Notes: generated from the letters alone by a model not told the origin. A stretch of 64,000 bases of DNA from an uncultured Sutterella sp. (GCA_900545335.1 UQYP01000005.1:68369-132368), one strand, 5' to 3'; numbered from the stretch's first letter, positions 54,089 through 62,682 are shown. Made by a program: numbers and translations.

Positions 54089-54451
54089 TTACTTCGAGAG
54101 CTTTTCCTTAATACGAGCAGCCTTACCGGCGCGATCACGCAAGTAGTAGAGCTTGGCGCGACGGACATCACCGCGGCGCTTCACTTCGATGCTGGCGATC
54201 GTCGGAGCGTAGAGTTGGAACGTACGTTCAACACCTTCGCCGCTGGAGATCTTACGAACGATGAAGGAGGAGTTCAAACCGCGGTTACGGCGGGCGATCA
54301 CAACACCTTCGTAAGCCTGGACGCGCTTGCGGGAACCTTCAACAACGTTCACGTTCACGACAACCGTGTCACCGGCAGCAAATTCAGGATAGGTCTTGCC
54401 GGCGCTCACGCGGGCAATTTCTTCTTGTTCCAACGTTTGGATAAGATTCAT
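54089..54451 (-). CDS. rplS: 50S ribosomal protein L19
   Basis: Encodes about 120 aa from ATG 54451, which has GGAG six bases upstream; the frame opens at 54475. L19 sits at the 30S-50S interface. Conserved parts: FAAGDTVVVNVNVVEGSRKRVQAYEGVVIARRNRGLNSSFIVRKISSGEGVERTFQLYAP and KRRGDVRRAKLYYLRDRAGKAARI. It is normally the last gene of rpsP-rimM-trmD-rplS; here trmD lies 1.8 kb upstream on the same strand with two plus-strand genes between, and rplS has its own promoter. Confidence 0.97.
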   Translation of the reverse strand: MNLIQTLEQEEIARVSAGKTYPEFAAGDTVVVNVNVVEGSRKRVQAYEGVVIARRNRGLNSSFIVRKISSGEGVERTFQLYAPTIASIEVKRRGDVRRAKLYYLRDRAGKAARIKEKLSK

Positions 54452-54581
54452 TTTTTTCTCCAAAACCATCATCATGTGGTCTGCGATCGGAATACTCGTG
54501 TCCGCGCATTGTCACCACCGATAGGATGGGTTTTAATTAAACAAAATACTTTCCGATCCCATTGAACGGAAAGATCGCTAT

Positions 54582-54590
54582 TGTATAGCA
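54582..54590 (-). promoter_or_regulatory. Extended -10 promoter of rplS
   Basis: Minus-strand TGCTATACA, a TGn-extended -10, about 130 bases upstream of the rplS ATG. Supports independent transcription after separation from trmD. Confidence 0.45.
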
Positions 54591-55039
54591 AACTCAATGA
54601 TTCTGCTAAGAAAATTGCAAAAAATTTTCTCAGCAACCCCTTCCTCGAACGTCTTAGAGCCAATCAAAAAGTTCTACGGTACAAAACTTAAACCGAAAAT
54701 CAACCGGTTTTGATCATAATCAAATTTTCAATTTGTCGACCGCCTTAAGTTTTATGTCACAAAGCATTGCGCTTTTGCACTAGCCCTCTACATTAAAGCT
54801 CTTATATCAATAGGCACTATTGCGTATTCAAACAGATGGCAATAGAGATTTCCATCTTATAAAAGCCAATGTGTTAAAAATTTTTCAATTCTTTTGTCGG
54901 CCAATCCTAGTGTTTATTCAGACTTATATTTAAAAAATTCGTCTATTTTCAATCAGTTAGAGAATTTATTGTTTGCAAAAAATATTTGTAAACTGCTTCG
55001 CACTGCTTTTAAACAATTTCCCTATGAAAGGATTTTTAA
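54591..55039 (+). promoter_or_regulatory. Upstream region of the solute-binding protein gene with FNR box
   Basis: About 450 gene-free, AT-rich bases. TTGATCATAATCAA at 54710-54723 matches the FNR consensus TTGATNNNNATCAA exactly. It is 316 bases from the solute-binding protein ATG and about 130 from the rplS promoter, so its target is unclear. I see no small gene with a ribosome-binding site here. Confidence 0.5.
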
Positions 55040-55786
55040 ATGAAAAAAACTCTCTCAAGTCTGATTTTTGCCGCTATTGTCGCCGGCAGCGCGGCTGCAC
55101 AAGCGGGCACCCTCCTCGTTGGCACTGATGCCGGTCTGGCACCCTTTGAATTCAAAGACCAAAAAAGCGAAGAAATCGTCGGTTTTGACATGGACATTAT
55201 TAAAGCGGTTGCGCGGGCTGTCGGAGATGAAGCAAAAATTCAAAATATGCAGTTTGCCGGCATCATCCCCGCACTTCAAACCAACATGATTGATGTGGCC
55301 GTTGCCGCTATCACCATTACCGAAGAGCGCAAAAAACAGGTCCTTTTCTCCGACCCCTATTATGACGTTGGCCTGGCAATGGTTATTAAAAGCTCAAACA
55401 AAGATAAATATACTGAGCTTAAAGACATTGAAGGAAAAGCCATCTGCGCTCAGATCGGCTCGACCGGTTCCCTTTTAGCACAATCGGTCAAAGGGGCTAA
55501 AGTGATGAATTTTGACCAAGTGGCAGAAGCATTGATGGAACTGAAAATGGGAGGCTGTGAAGCGGCGCTTTTAGGTGATACAACAGCACGTCACTACCAA
55601 AGCCGGCATCATGACAAAGATTTGCTGATCGTCCCTCACCTCTACAATCCCAAGCAGGTCGGTTTTGCAGTTTCCAAAAAGAACCGGGCACTGGTTGAAA
55701 AACTCAATAAGGGACTGGCCGCCATTAAAGCAAGCGGTGAATACGACAAAATCTACGAAAAGTGGCTGGGCAAAAAAGCACACTAA
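55040..55786 (+). CDS. Periplasmic amino-acid-type solute-binding protein
   Basis: Encodes 248 aa. A signal peptide (MKKTLSSLIFAAIVAGSAAAQA, cleavage near residue 22) precedes a family-3 (GlnH/HisJ-like) substrate-binding fold: VGTDAGLAPFEFKD, VGFDMDIIKAVARAVG, FAGIIPALQTNMIDVAVAAITITEERKKQVLFSDPYY, and CAQIGSTGSLLAQ. The Arg that grips the ligand carboxylate (EERKK region) and the aspartate near GGCEAALLGD are typical. No ABC permease or ATPase gene is beside it, so it is an orphan that must share a transporter elsewhere. AAGGA precedes the ATG; a strong terminator follows. Confidence 0.88.
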   Translation: MKKTLSSLIFAAIVAGSAAAQAGTLLVGTDAGLAPFEFKDQKSEEIVGFDMDIIKAVARAVGDEAKIQNMQFAGIIPALQTNMIDVAVAAITITEERKKQVLFSDPYYDVGLAMVIKSSNKDKYTELKDIEGKAICAQIGSTGSLLAQSVKGAKVMNFDQVAEALMELKMGGCEAALLGDTTARHYQSRHHDKDLLIVPHLYNPKQVGFAVSKKNRALVEKLNKGLAAIKASGEYDKIYEKWLGKKAH

Positions 55787-55807
55787 AAGCTGACTAAGAA
55801 CACTCTC

Positions 55808-55853
55808 CCCCAAGGCAAATTTCAGTCAAAAGTTTTGCCTTGGGTATTTTTTT
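55808..55853 (+). terminator. Terminator of the solute-binding protein gene
   Basis: CCCAAGGCAAA pairs with TTTGCCTTGGG (11 bp) across a loop of about 14 bases, followed by TATTTTTTT. Confidence 0.9.
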
Positions 55854-56016
55854 ATAGATTTTTCTGTTGACTGCAGCGGATTAAAAAAAAGTTGTATGCG
55901 AACGTAAATCCGATTCACAAGACTAAAAACTCCCTCAGTACAATAAAGAAAAGATGAGCTGTTTAACCGATATCTGACAAAGAGACCGTTCGGCTGTTTT
56001 TAAAAGGAGAGCTCTT

Positions 56017-56292
56017 ATGATGCATCATATCTTTGGTCCTCATTTTTTCGGTCCGCCTCTGCTGCCCGGTATTCCGAATCTTATTTTGTTTATCCTACTC
56101 GCGTTGGCTGTCTGGTACTTTTTAGGCAAACGAAAAGAGCCTGCCGAAGGTCCAAAGGAACTCGGCGAGGCTCGTGACTTTAAAGATCCGTTAGAGAAGA
56201 AAAACGAAGAGCTGAAGGCGGAAGTTTCCCGACTTCGCCGAGAAAACGAATTGCTGCAAAAGATCTTGGAAAAAGAACTGAAAAAGCCGTGA
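56017..56292 (+). CDS. Small single-pass membrane protein with coiled coil
   Basis: Encodes 91 aa. I do not recognise a family. The N-terminus is His/Pro-rich (HHIFGPHFFGPPLLPG), followed by one hydrophobic helix at about residues 20-37 (LILFILLALAVWYFL), a basic stop-transfer (GKRK), and a Lys/Glu-rich C-terminal helix with heptad-like leucines (LKAEVSRLRRENELLQKILEKELKK), likely a coiled coil. AAGGAG seven bases upstream of the ATG supports expression. The gene is convergent with trmD, four bases between stops. Topology is reminiscent of phage-shock PspB-type regulators, but that is not a claim of homology. Confidence 0.72.
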   Translation: MMHHIFGPHFFGPPLLPGIPNLILFILLALAVWYFLGKRKEPAEGPKELGEARDFKDPLEKKNEELKAEVSRLRRENELLQKILEKELKKP

Positions 56293-56296
56293 CGCT

Positions 56297-57037
56297 TTAT
56301 TTCCAACCGTGTTTTTTGAGCCAAAGCAGATCGGAAGCTGTCAATTTGCCTTCCGATTCGGCCTTGGCAATCAAGTCTGGGCGAGTGTTTAGAGTAATAT
56401 CCAATGCTTTTTCCCGCGTCCAGCGGGCAATGTTGGCGTGATGTCCGGTAAGAAGCACTTCCGGCACACCCTCACCTTCCCAAACTTCAGGCCTCGTGTA
56501 GTGAGGCGCATCCAAGAGTCCCGTTGAAAAAGACTCATCGAGTGTTGAAAGCTCTTTAATCGCTCCCGGAAGCTGCCTCACGACCGCATCGATTAAAACC
56601 ATGGCAGCAAGTTCCCCGCCCGAAAGAACAAAGTCACCGACACTTACCGTTTCATCAACATAGCGATCTAAAAAACGCTGATCAATGCCTTCGTAGCGGC
56701 CGCAGATCAGAATCATGTCCTGATTGTCCGCCACCCACCGTCTGACGGTTTGGTCAGTGAGCCGCGTGCCGTTCGGGGCAAAACTGATAACGCGCCCCTG
56801 ATTGCCTGAGCGGCGAATCCGATTAACGGTCTTTGCCAAGGGCTCGGCCATCATCACCATGCCGGGGCCGCCTCCAAAAGGACGATCATCAATCGTTCTG
56901 TGATTATCGTCAGTCTCTTCGCGCGGATTCCAAGTGTTCAGTGCCCAGAGCCCGCGTTTTTTGGCGCGTGCCGTAATACCCTGTTCAGTCACAGCAGCAA
57001 ACATCGGCTCAAAAAGCGTGACGACATCAAAACGCAT
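56297..57037 (-). CDS. trmD: tRNA (guanine-N1)-methyltransferase TrmD
   Basis: Encodes 246 aa, normal for TrmD, which makes m1G37 in tRNAs to prevent frameshifting. SPOUT-fold landmarks: DDRPFGGGPGMVMMAEPL near residue 50-67, GRYEGIDQRFLDRYVDETVSVGDFVLSGGELAAMVLIDAVVR near 113-155 (knotted SAM site) and LLDAPHYTRPEVWEG near 175. It follows iscX by 11 bases on the same strand, so it is transcribed with the isc genes. rpsP and rimM, its usual operon partners, are not in the window, and rplS is 1.8 kb away. Confidence 0.97.
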   Translation of the reverse strand: MRFDVVTLFEPMFAAVTEQGITARAKKRGLWALNTWNPREETDDNHRTIDDRPFGGGPGMVMMAEPLAKTVNRIRRSGNQGRVISFAPNGTRLTDQTVRRWVADNQDMILICGRYEGIDQRFLDRYVDETVSVGDFVLSGGELAAMVLIDAVVRQLPGAIKELSTLDESFSTGLLDAPHYTRPEVWEGEGVPEVLLTGHHANIARWTREKALDITLNTRPDLIAKAESEGKLTASDLLWLKKHGWK

Positions 57038-57048
57038 GACTTTTTACC

Positions 57049-57240
57049 TTAAAGTTCATCAAGCCAAGCCTGCAAAATGGCTTCCAAAATAGCCTCATTG
57101 CTTTTTTCCGGATCATCATCAAAGCCATCGAGCTCAAGCACCATCGCATGAAGCTCTGTAAAGCGAAGCTTGAGCGGATTGACATCCGGATGCTCATCGC
57201 AGAGTGCCTCTGCGATTTGCTGAGTATCAGTCCAACGCAT
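57049..57240 (-). CDS. iscX: Fe-S assembly protein IscX
   Basis: Encodes 63 aa, normal for IscX (YfhJ), an acidic helical protein that binds IscS and iron and tunes cluster assembly. Typical sequence: MRWTDTQQIAEALCDEHPDVNPLKLRFTEL.. and VLELDGFDDDPEKSNEAILEAI. Stop codon two bases after fdx start boundary region (fdx ends at 57243). Penultimate gene of the isc-trmD run. Confidence 0.95.
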   Translation of the reverse strand: MRWTDTQQIAEALCDEHPDVNPLKLRFTELHAMVLELDGFDDDPEKSNEAILEAILQAWLDEL

Positions 57241-57242
57241 GG

Positions 57243-57578
57243 TTAGTGTTCCTTAGCATGATTGCGGCTGTACTTGGGAATCTCAATCACGAGGTCTTCT
57301 TCTCCCACTACCGTTTGGCAGGACAGTCGGGAGGTAGAGGTCACGCCCCAAGCCTGATCGAGCATATCAAGCTCTTCATCTTCGGCTTCATTTAAAGAAT
57401 CAAAGCCCTCACGGACAATCACGTGACAAGTTGAGCAGGCGCCGGAAAATTCACAGGCGTGCTCAATACCCACGCCGTTGGCTAAAAGTGCACGAGCAAG
57501 CTTCACCCCGGGCTTAACCTCAAAGGTCTTTCCTTCAGGGCAAACAGTCGGATGAGGCAAAACGGTAATCTTAGGCAT
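57243..57578 (-). CDS. fdx: Isc-type [2Fe-2S] ferredoxin
   Basis: Encodes 111 aa. Electron donor in Isc cluster assembly. Cluster cysteines are visible as CEFSGACSTC near residues 42-51 (C-x5-C-x2-C) with the fourth in RLSCQTVVG near 87. PHPTVCPEGKTFEVKPGVKLARALLANGVGIEHAC is typical of adrenodoxin-type ferredoxins. Two bases from both hscA and iscX neighbours' boundaries, in one transcript. Confidence 0.96.
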   Translation of the reverse strand: MPKITVLPHPTVCPEGKTFEVKPGVKLARALLANGVGIEHACEFSGACSTCHVIVREGFDSLNEAEDEELDMLDQAWGVTSTSRLSCQTVVGEEDLVIEIPKYSRNHAKEH

Positions 57579-57580
57579 AG

Positions 57581-59452
57581 TTATTTCCCTTCAATCTCTT
57601 CAACGCTCTTACCGGAAAGTGCTTGAGCAATAGCTCGGTCCATACGGCGCTCGGCAAAACTTTCTGTTGCTTCAGTCAACGCCTTTTCCAGTGTCTTGAT
57701 TCGGTCCAGATCGTGTTCATTAACGGCAGATAAAAGTTGAGTGATCAGGTCGCGAATATGCGCCTGTTCACTTTCACTTAATAAATCAGCATCGGTGGCA
57801 AGCGCACCGACCGTAGATTCAATCAGTCTGCGTGATTCCACTTCCTCTTCACGCAAGGCACGCTCATGCATATCCAGCTCTGCGTGACCGGTACCGTCTT
57901 TTAGCATGCGCATGATTTCTTCATCGGTTAAACCGTAAGAGGGCTTCACCGTGACATGGGCTTCAACGCCTGTCTGTGTTTCGCGGGCTGAAACCGATAA
58001 AAGCCCGTCGGCATCAACACTGAAAGTGACGCGAATGCGCGCTGCACCGGCTACCAGTGCCGGCAGTCCCCGCAACTCAAATCGAGCCAGACTGCGGCAG
58101 GCATCAACGATTTCACGCTCACCCTGCACCACGTGGATTGCCATCGCAGTCTGGCCGTCTTTAAAGGTTGTAAAGTCCTGCGCCATGGCAACGGGTATCG
58201 GGGTATTTCTCGGAATGATTTTTTCAACCAATCCGCCCATAGTTTCAAGCCCCAAAGAAAGCGGCGTCACATCCAAAAGCAGCCAGTCGTCTCCTGAGCT
58301 GTTGCCCGCAAGCAAATTGGCCTGCTTGGCTGCTCCTACAGCTACCACCTCATCGGGATTGATATTATCAAGCGGATCAAAGCCCAAGTAGTCTTTCACA
58401 GCCTGACGGATCACAGGCATACGAGTCGATCCGCCGACGAGCACCAACCCCTGAATATCCTTGCGGTCCAATTTAGCGTCGCACATCACGCGCTCAAGCG
58501 TATCAATCGTCTTTTTAACCAGGCGACAGGTCAGTTCTTTAAAGGTCGTACGAGTCAGAGTGAGGGCAAGCTGCTTTCCGCTTGAGAGCACAACACTTAA
58601 AGCGGCCTCTTCAGACGTACTCAAGGCTTCTTTAGCCGCACGGGCTGCGACCATAATGGTACTTTTATCTTCCGGCGAGAGGATTTCGGTTAAATGAGCC
58701 TGTTCAACCACCCAGCAGAAAATCCGATGATCGAAGTCGTCTCCGCCCAAAGCGGAATCGCCTCCTGTTGCCAGTACTTCAAAGACGCCCTTGGTGAGTC
58801 TTAAAACTGAAACGTCAAATGTGCCGCCCCCCAGGTCATAGATTACATAAAGCCCTTCGGCTCCTTCATCGAGCCCATAGGCCAAGGCAGCTGCTGTCGG
58901 TTCGTTTAAAAGACGCAAAACATTTAAGCCGGCCAAACGGGCTGCGTCCTTTGTGGCCTGACGCTGTGCATCATCAAAGTAGGCAGGTACCGTAATCACG
59001 GCTCCGACAAGCTCTCCTCCCAGAGACTCTTCAGCTCGCTCACGCAGCGTTTTTAAGATTTCAGACGAAATCTCAACCGGACTTTTTTCACCTGCAACAG
59101 TCTTTACCTTCAGCATCCCTTCAGAGTCGGCAAACTCGTACGGCAGGCTGGATAAGGACTTTAATTCCGAGCGGCTTCGTCCCATAAAGCGCTTGACGCT
59201 CACAATCGTATTTTGCGGATCATCACTTACCGAACGGCGGGCTTCGGTACCGACAACGGTAGAGCCATCAGCGAGATATCGCACAACCGAGGGCAGCAAC
59301 TTTCTGCCCTCGTGATCAGCGAGCACCACAGTCTCGGCGTTTTTTACCGTTGCAACCAAAGAATTGGTAGTTCCCAAATCAATACCGACGGCAAGGCGGT
59401 GCTGATGCGGATCAGCCGACATACCGGGTTCGGCAATTTGCAATAAAGCCAT
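57581..59452 (-). CDS. hscA: Fe-S chaperone HscA (Hsp70 family)
   Basis: Encodes 623 aa. Specialised Hsp70 that with HscB releases clusters from IscU. ATPase motifs: AVGIDLGTTNSLVATV near residue 22, VITVPAYFDDAQRQATKDAARLAGLNVLRLLNEPTAAALAYG near 145-185, IYDLGGGTFDVSVL near 195, GLVLVGGSTRMPVIRQ near 335. Substrate-binding domain begins near 390 (LLDVTPLSLGLETMGG). AGGA eight bases before ATG 59452. Confidence 0.97.
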   Translation of the reverse strand: MALLQIAEPGMSADPHQHRLAVGIDLGTTNSLVATVKNAETVVLADHEGRKLLPSVVRYLADGSTVVGTEARRSVSDDPQNTIVSVKRFMGRSRSELKSLSSLPYEFADSEGMLKVKTVAGEKSPVEISSEILKTLRERAEESLGGELVGAVITVPAYFDDAQRQATKDAARLAGLNVLRLLNEPTAAALAYGLDEGAEGLYVIYDLGGGTFDVSVLRLTKGVFEVLATGGDSALGGDDFDHRIFCWVVEQAHLTEILSPEDKSTIMVAARAAKEALSTSEEAALSVVLSSGKQLALTLTRTTFKELTCRLVKKTIDTLERVMCDAKLDRKDIQGLVLVGGSTRMPVIRQAVKDYLGFDPLDNINPDEVVAVGAAKQANLLAGNSSGDDWLLLDVTPLSLGLETMGGLVEKIIPRNTPIPVAMAQDFTTFKDGQTAMAIHVVQGEREIVDACRSLARFELRGLPALVAGAARIRVTFSVDADGLLSVSARETQTGVEAHVTVKPSYGLTDEEIMRMLKDGTGHAELDMHERALREEEVESRRLIESTVGALATDADLLSESEQAHIRDLITQLLSAVNEHDLDRIKTLEKALTEATESFAERRMDRAIAQALSGKSVEEIEGK

Positions 59453-59462
59453 GAATTTTGTC

Positions 59463-59960
59463 CTAGGGTTGAATCTGAGCTAAAAGTTTTTCAACAAACA
59501 TCAGCTCACGTGTGGCTTCGTAGGCAGCCCGATCATCATGATCGTCATCAAAAGCCTTGCGGATGGTCTCAATGAGGCGTTTCTGACCTAACTGTACTTC
59601 GCGCAAAAGAGCAAAACGCATCGTCTCATCATGACTTTGCTCGCACGCTTCAAGCGCCTCATGCGCCTGCATCTGACGCATCAGAAAATCGGCAGGCATC
59701 GGACGATGTTCATTGACGTCGAACCCTCTTAGGCGACAGAGATATTGAGCGCGCAGCAAATCGTCTGTTAACGTCCGGTAGGCTTCATTAATCTGCACGC
59801 TCATTTGCTGGGCCAAACGCTTTTCCAATGCACTGCAGTTGACAAAGCGATCAGGGTGCAGACGGGTTAGAAGCGTATTTTTTGCCGCTTCCAAAGATGA
59901 CAAATCAACCGCATAGGTCTGCGGTTGATTCAAAAGAGCGAAATAATCTTTCTGACTCAT
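59463..59960 (-). CDS. hscB: Co-chaperone HscB (J-domain)
   Basis: Encodes about 165 aa from ATG 59960 (MSQKDYFALL); a TTG six codons upstream also opens the frame. J-domain with HPD at residues 35-37 (TRLHPDRF) followed by the C-terminal three-helix IscU-binding domain (ADFLMRQMQAHEALE). Stimulates HscA ATPase and delivers IscU. Lies between iscA and hscA. Confidence 0.93.
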   Translation of the reverse strand: MSQKDYFALLNQPQTYAVDLSSLEAAKNTLLTRLHPDRFVNCSALEKRLAQQMSVQINEAYRTLTDDLLRAQYLCRLRGFDVNEHRPMPADFLMRQMQAHEALEACEQSHDETMRFALLREVQLGQKRLIETIRKAFDDDHDDRAAYEATRELMFVEKLLAQIQP

Positions 59961-59974
59961 GCCTGAGAACCGTC

Positions 59975-60298
59975 TCAAACGGAAAAGGACTCACCGCAGC
60001 CGCAGTGACTTTTCTCATTAGGATTGTGGAACTTGAAACCTTCGTTGAGACCTTCTCTCGTATAGTCAAGTTCCGTTCCGTCGATGTAGGGCAAGCTCTT
60101 GGCATCGACCACCACCTTGACGCCGAAAGACTCCCAAACCTGATCATCGGGCTCGATCACATCGGCAAATTCCAATTTATAAGCCATGCCGGAGCAGCCC
60201 GAAGTTTTCACTCCGAGCCGCAAGCCGATTCCTTTGCCTCTCTTGGTCAAATAGGCTTGAACGTGGTGGGCAGCTTTTTCTGTTAATGTGACAGCCAT
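59975..60298 (-). CDS. iscA: A-type Fe-S carrier IscA
   Basis: Encodes 107 aa from ATG 60298, one base after the iscU stop with GGAAAG upstream; a longer frame (to 60349) overlaps iscU and is rejected. Three conserved cysteines: TSGCSGMAYKLEF near residue 35 and SHCGCGESFSV at the end. A-type scaffold/carrier or iron donor in the Isc pathway. Confidence 0.95.
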   Translation of the reverse strand: MAVTLTEKAAHHVQAYLTKRGKGIGLRLGVKTSGCSGMAYKLEFADVIEPDDQVWESFGVKVVVDAKSLPYIDGTELDYTREGLNEGFKFHNPNEKSHCGCGESFSV

Positions 60299-60299
60299 C

Positions 60300-60683
60300 T
60301 TACTTTCCTTGTTTTTGGCGGTAATCGGCAATAGCAGCCTTAATGGCATCTTCGGCCAAAATCGAGCAGTGAATCTTCACGGGCGGCAGAGCCAATTCTT
60401 CGGCGATTTGTTCATTGGAAAGCTTCATGGCTTCATCCAATGATTTGCCCTTAACCCATTCAGTCACCAACGAACTTGAAGCAATGGCAGAGCCGCAGCC
60501 GTATGTTTTAAATTTTGCGTCCTCAATAATCCCCTCGGGATTGACCTTGATCTGAAGCCGCATCACATCGCCGCAGGCAGGAGCGCCCACCATGCCGGTG
60601 CCGACATCTTTTTCATTCTTATCGAGCGTTCCCACATTGCGGGGGTGCTCGTAGTGATCCATCAGCTTATCACTGTACTGCAT
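60300..60683 (-). CDS. iscU: Fe-S scaffold IscU
   Basis: Encodes 127 aa, normal. Scaffold on which IscS and ferredoxin assemble the cluster. Cysteines in GAPACGDVM near 37, KTYGCGSAIASSS near 63 and KIHCSILAEDAIKAAI near 106; the HscA recognition motif is LALPPVKIHC (family LPPVK). Starts with MQYSDKLMDHYEHPRNVG. 19 bases after iscS. Confidence 0.98.
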   Translation of the reverse strand: MQYSDKLMDHYEHPRNVGTLDKNEKDVGTGMVGAPACGDVMRLQIKVNPEGIIEDAKFKTYGCGSAIASSSLVTEWVKGKSLDEAMKLSNEQIAEELALPPVKIHCSILAEDAIKAAIADYRQKQGK

Positions 60684-60702
60684 CTTTTTCCCTTATTTAA
60701 TA

Positions 60703-61911
60703 TTAGTGTTCAGACCACTTTACTTGATTCAAATCGACGCCTTCCTGGTGCATTTCCCACAAAGGAGACATTTCACGCAATTTTGCGACTTTTTCCTTTA
60801 ACTGAGCGACCACGAAGTCAATTTCTTCTTCAGTCGTAAAACGACCCAGCGTAAAACGAATGGAGCTGTGAGCCAATTCATCGTCACGACCCAATGCACG
60901 AAGCACGAACGAGGGTTCAAGGCTTGCGGAGGTGCAGGCTGATCCGGAGGAAACCGCTACGTCTTTGAGCGCAAGCATAAGGCTTTCGCCTTCAATATAG
61001 GCAAAGCTCACATTTAAATTCGTGGCAACGCGGTGCTCCCAGTCGCCGTTTAAGTACACATCAGGAATTTCCTGAATACCCGCCCAAAGCTTATCGCGAA
61101 GTTTTTTAAAGCGGGCATTTTCTTCATCCATCTCAAGGCGGGCCAAACGATAGGCTTCACCCATGCCGACGATTTGATGCGTGGCCAACGTGCCCGAGCG
61201 CATACCGCGTTCATGGCCGCCGCCATGAATCTGAGCTTCAAGGCGCACACGGGGCTTACGGCGGACATACAAAGCACCGATTCCTTTCGGTCCGTAGACT
61301 TTGTGACCTGACATACTCATCAGATCAATCGGATCCTTGGTCATATCAAAGTGCAGTTTGCCGATAGCCTGCGTGGCATCAACGTGAAAGAAAATTCCGC
61401 GTTCACGGCACATTTGGCCGATCGCGTTAATATCCTGAATCACACCGATTTCATTGTTGACAGCCATGACTGAAACCAAAATCGTATCGTCACGCATAGC
61501 CGCTTTCAATGCATCCAGATCCAATAAACCGTTCGGCAGCACATCCATATAGGTCACTTCATAGCCTTCGGTTTCCAAGTGACGCATACTGTCCAAAACA
61601 GCCTTGTGTTCGGTCTTGACCGTAATTAAATGTTTGCCGCGGTCCTTATAAAAGTGAGCAATACCTTTAATAGCCAAATTGTCGGATTCGGTTGCCCCCG
61701 AAGTCCAGACAATTTCACGCGGATCAGCGTTAATCATTTGAGCAACTTGTGAACGGGCCTCTTCAACCGCTTCTTTCGCTTCCAACCCATAAGCGTGCGA
61801 ATTGCTCGCCGGATTACCGAAATGCTCATAGAGCCAGGGAATCATTTTATCGACCACTCGGGGATCAACCGGAGTGGTGGCACCGTAGTCCAAATACACA
61901 GGTTTTTTCAA
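60703..61911 (-). CDS. iscS: Cysteine desulfurase IscS
   Basis: Encodes 402 aa, normal. PLP enzyme that provides sulfur for clusters and tRNA thiolation. PLP lysine in MSGHKVYGPKGIGALYVRR near residue 206 and catalytic Cys in SSGSACTSASLEPSFVLRALG near 326. First gene of the isc run here; the usual iscR repressor between the LMW phosphatase gene and iscS is missing. N-terminus MKKPVYLDYGATTPVDPRV matches the family. Confidence 0.98.
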   Translation of the reverse strand: MKKPVYLDYGATTPVDPRVVDKMIPWLYEHFGNPASNSHAYGLEAKEAVEEARSQVAQMINADPREIVWTSGATESDNLAIKGIAHFYKDRGKHLITVKTEHKAVLDSMRHLETEGYEVTYMDVLPNGLLDLDALKAAMRDDTILVSVMAVNNEIGVIQDINAIGQMCRERGIFFHVDATQAIGKLHFDMTKDPIDLMSMSGHKVYGPKGIGALYVRRKPRVRLEAQIHGGGHERGMRSGTLATHQIVGMGEAYRLARLEMDEENARFKKLRDKLWAGIQEIPDVYLNGDWEHRVATNLNVSFAYIEGESLMLALKDVAVSSGSACTSASLEPSFVLRALGRDDELAHSSIRFTLGRFTTEEEIDFVVAQLKEKVAKLREMSPLWEMHQEGVDLNQVKWSEH

Positions 61912-62208
61912 TTTATGCTCCTCAACGAATCAACGCTCGGATCTGTTGATAACGAAAGGCCGAAGTATTTTTATTCGGTCATTTTCCGACTAGGGATTAA
62001 CCCTGCCTTTTTTTACGAAAGTAGATATTACTGACTTCATTTTTCAAACGCAAGAAAACACAAAGAAAAATTCGCCCAAAAAACATCTGAAAATGTTTTT
62101 ATCTTTTTGTTTATTATGGATTTTTCAACTTGAAAATATCATAAATTATGAAAATAAAACCCTGTATCTCATACAGCCTTAAGATTGTATTTATTACAGG
62201 GTTTAGAG
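61912..62208 (-). other. Intergenic region where iscR is expected
   Basis: About 300 bases, AT-rich, no open frame long enough for IscR (~160 aa) and no visible IscR remnant. The iscS promoter should lie here; a weak dyad GTCGG..CCGA around 61978-61995 is noted but does not convincingly match an IscR site. Confidence 0.45.
62157..62204 (-). terminator. Terminator of the LMW phosphatase gene
   Basis: AAACCCTGTA at 62157-62166 is the exact reverse complement of TACAGGGTTT at 62195-62204; on the minus strand the stem is followed by TATTTTC. The 28-base loop contains a smaller TACAATC/GCTGTAT-type fold. Confidence 0.7.
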
Positions 62209-62682
62209 TTATTTCAGCTGATTGTTAAAAAAGGAAAGTAAGCCGTGACAGGCGTCTTCGCAGTAAAGTAGGACTTTTTTAAAGCCGTCCGTATTGCCGT
62301 AGTAGGGATCGGGCACTTCTGTTACGTCATAACTTGTGCTAAAGCGCATTAAAAGCGACGGTTTATTTTCATAGCCTTTGGGAGCCATGCGCTTAAGCTC
62401 TTCAATATTGTTCCAGTCCATGGCAACTATCCAGTCATAGTACTGAAAATCCTCTGCTTTAACCTGTCTGGCCCGATGAGCGCTGAGGTCATAACCGCGC
62501 TTTGCCGCACAATCCAGAGCGCGGCGATCGGCCCCTTCTCCTACGTGATAGCTTTCTGTTCCTGCTGAATCAATCTCAAATTCTCCGGTTAAGCCCGCAT
62601 GGTCAACCAAGGTTTTAAACACCGCTTCTGCCGTAGGCGATCGGCAGATATTGCCTGCACAGACAAAAAGCACTTTAAGCAT
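62209..62682 (-). CDS. Low-molecular-weight protein-tyrosine phosphatase
   Basis: Encodes 157 aa. P-loop CAGNICRSPTAEAVF with nucleophile Cys8 and Arg14, and the general acid in VPDPYYG near residue 122. Cytoplasmic phosphatase acting on phosphotyrosine or phosphoarginine-like substrates. In many betaproteobacteria this gene sits directly before iscR-iscS, which fits its place here. No kinase or capsule genes nearby. Confidence 0.93.
   Translation of the reverse strand: MLKVLFVCAGNICRSPTAEAVFKTLVDHAGLTGEFEIDSAGTESYHVGEGADRRALDCAAKRGYDLSAHRARQVKAEDFQYYDWIVAMDWNNIEELKRMAPKGYENKPSLLMRFSTSYDVTEVPDPYYGNTDGFKKVLLYCEDACHGLLSFFNNQLK

Noticed and set aside
54591..55039. Hidden ncRNA or remnant of rimM/rpsP between rplS and the binding protein
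   Set aside because: No frame or structure that supports it; only an FNR box and AT-rich DNA are visible.
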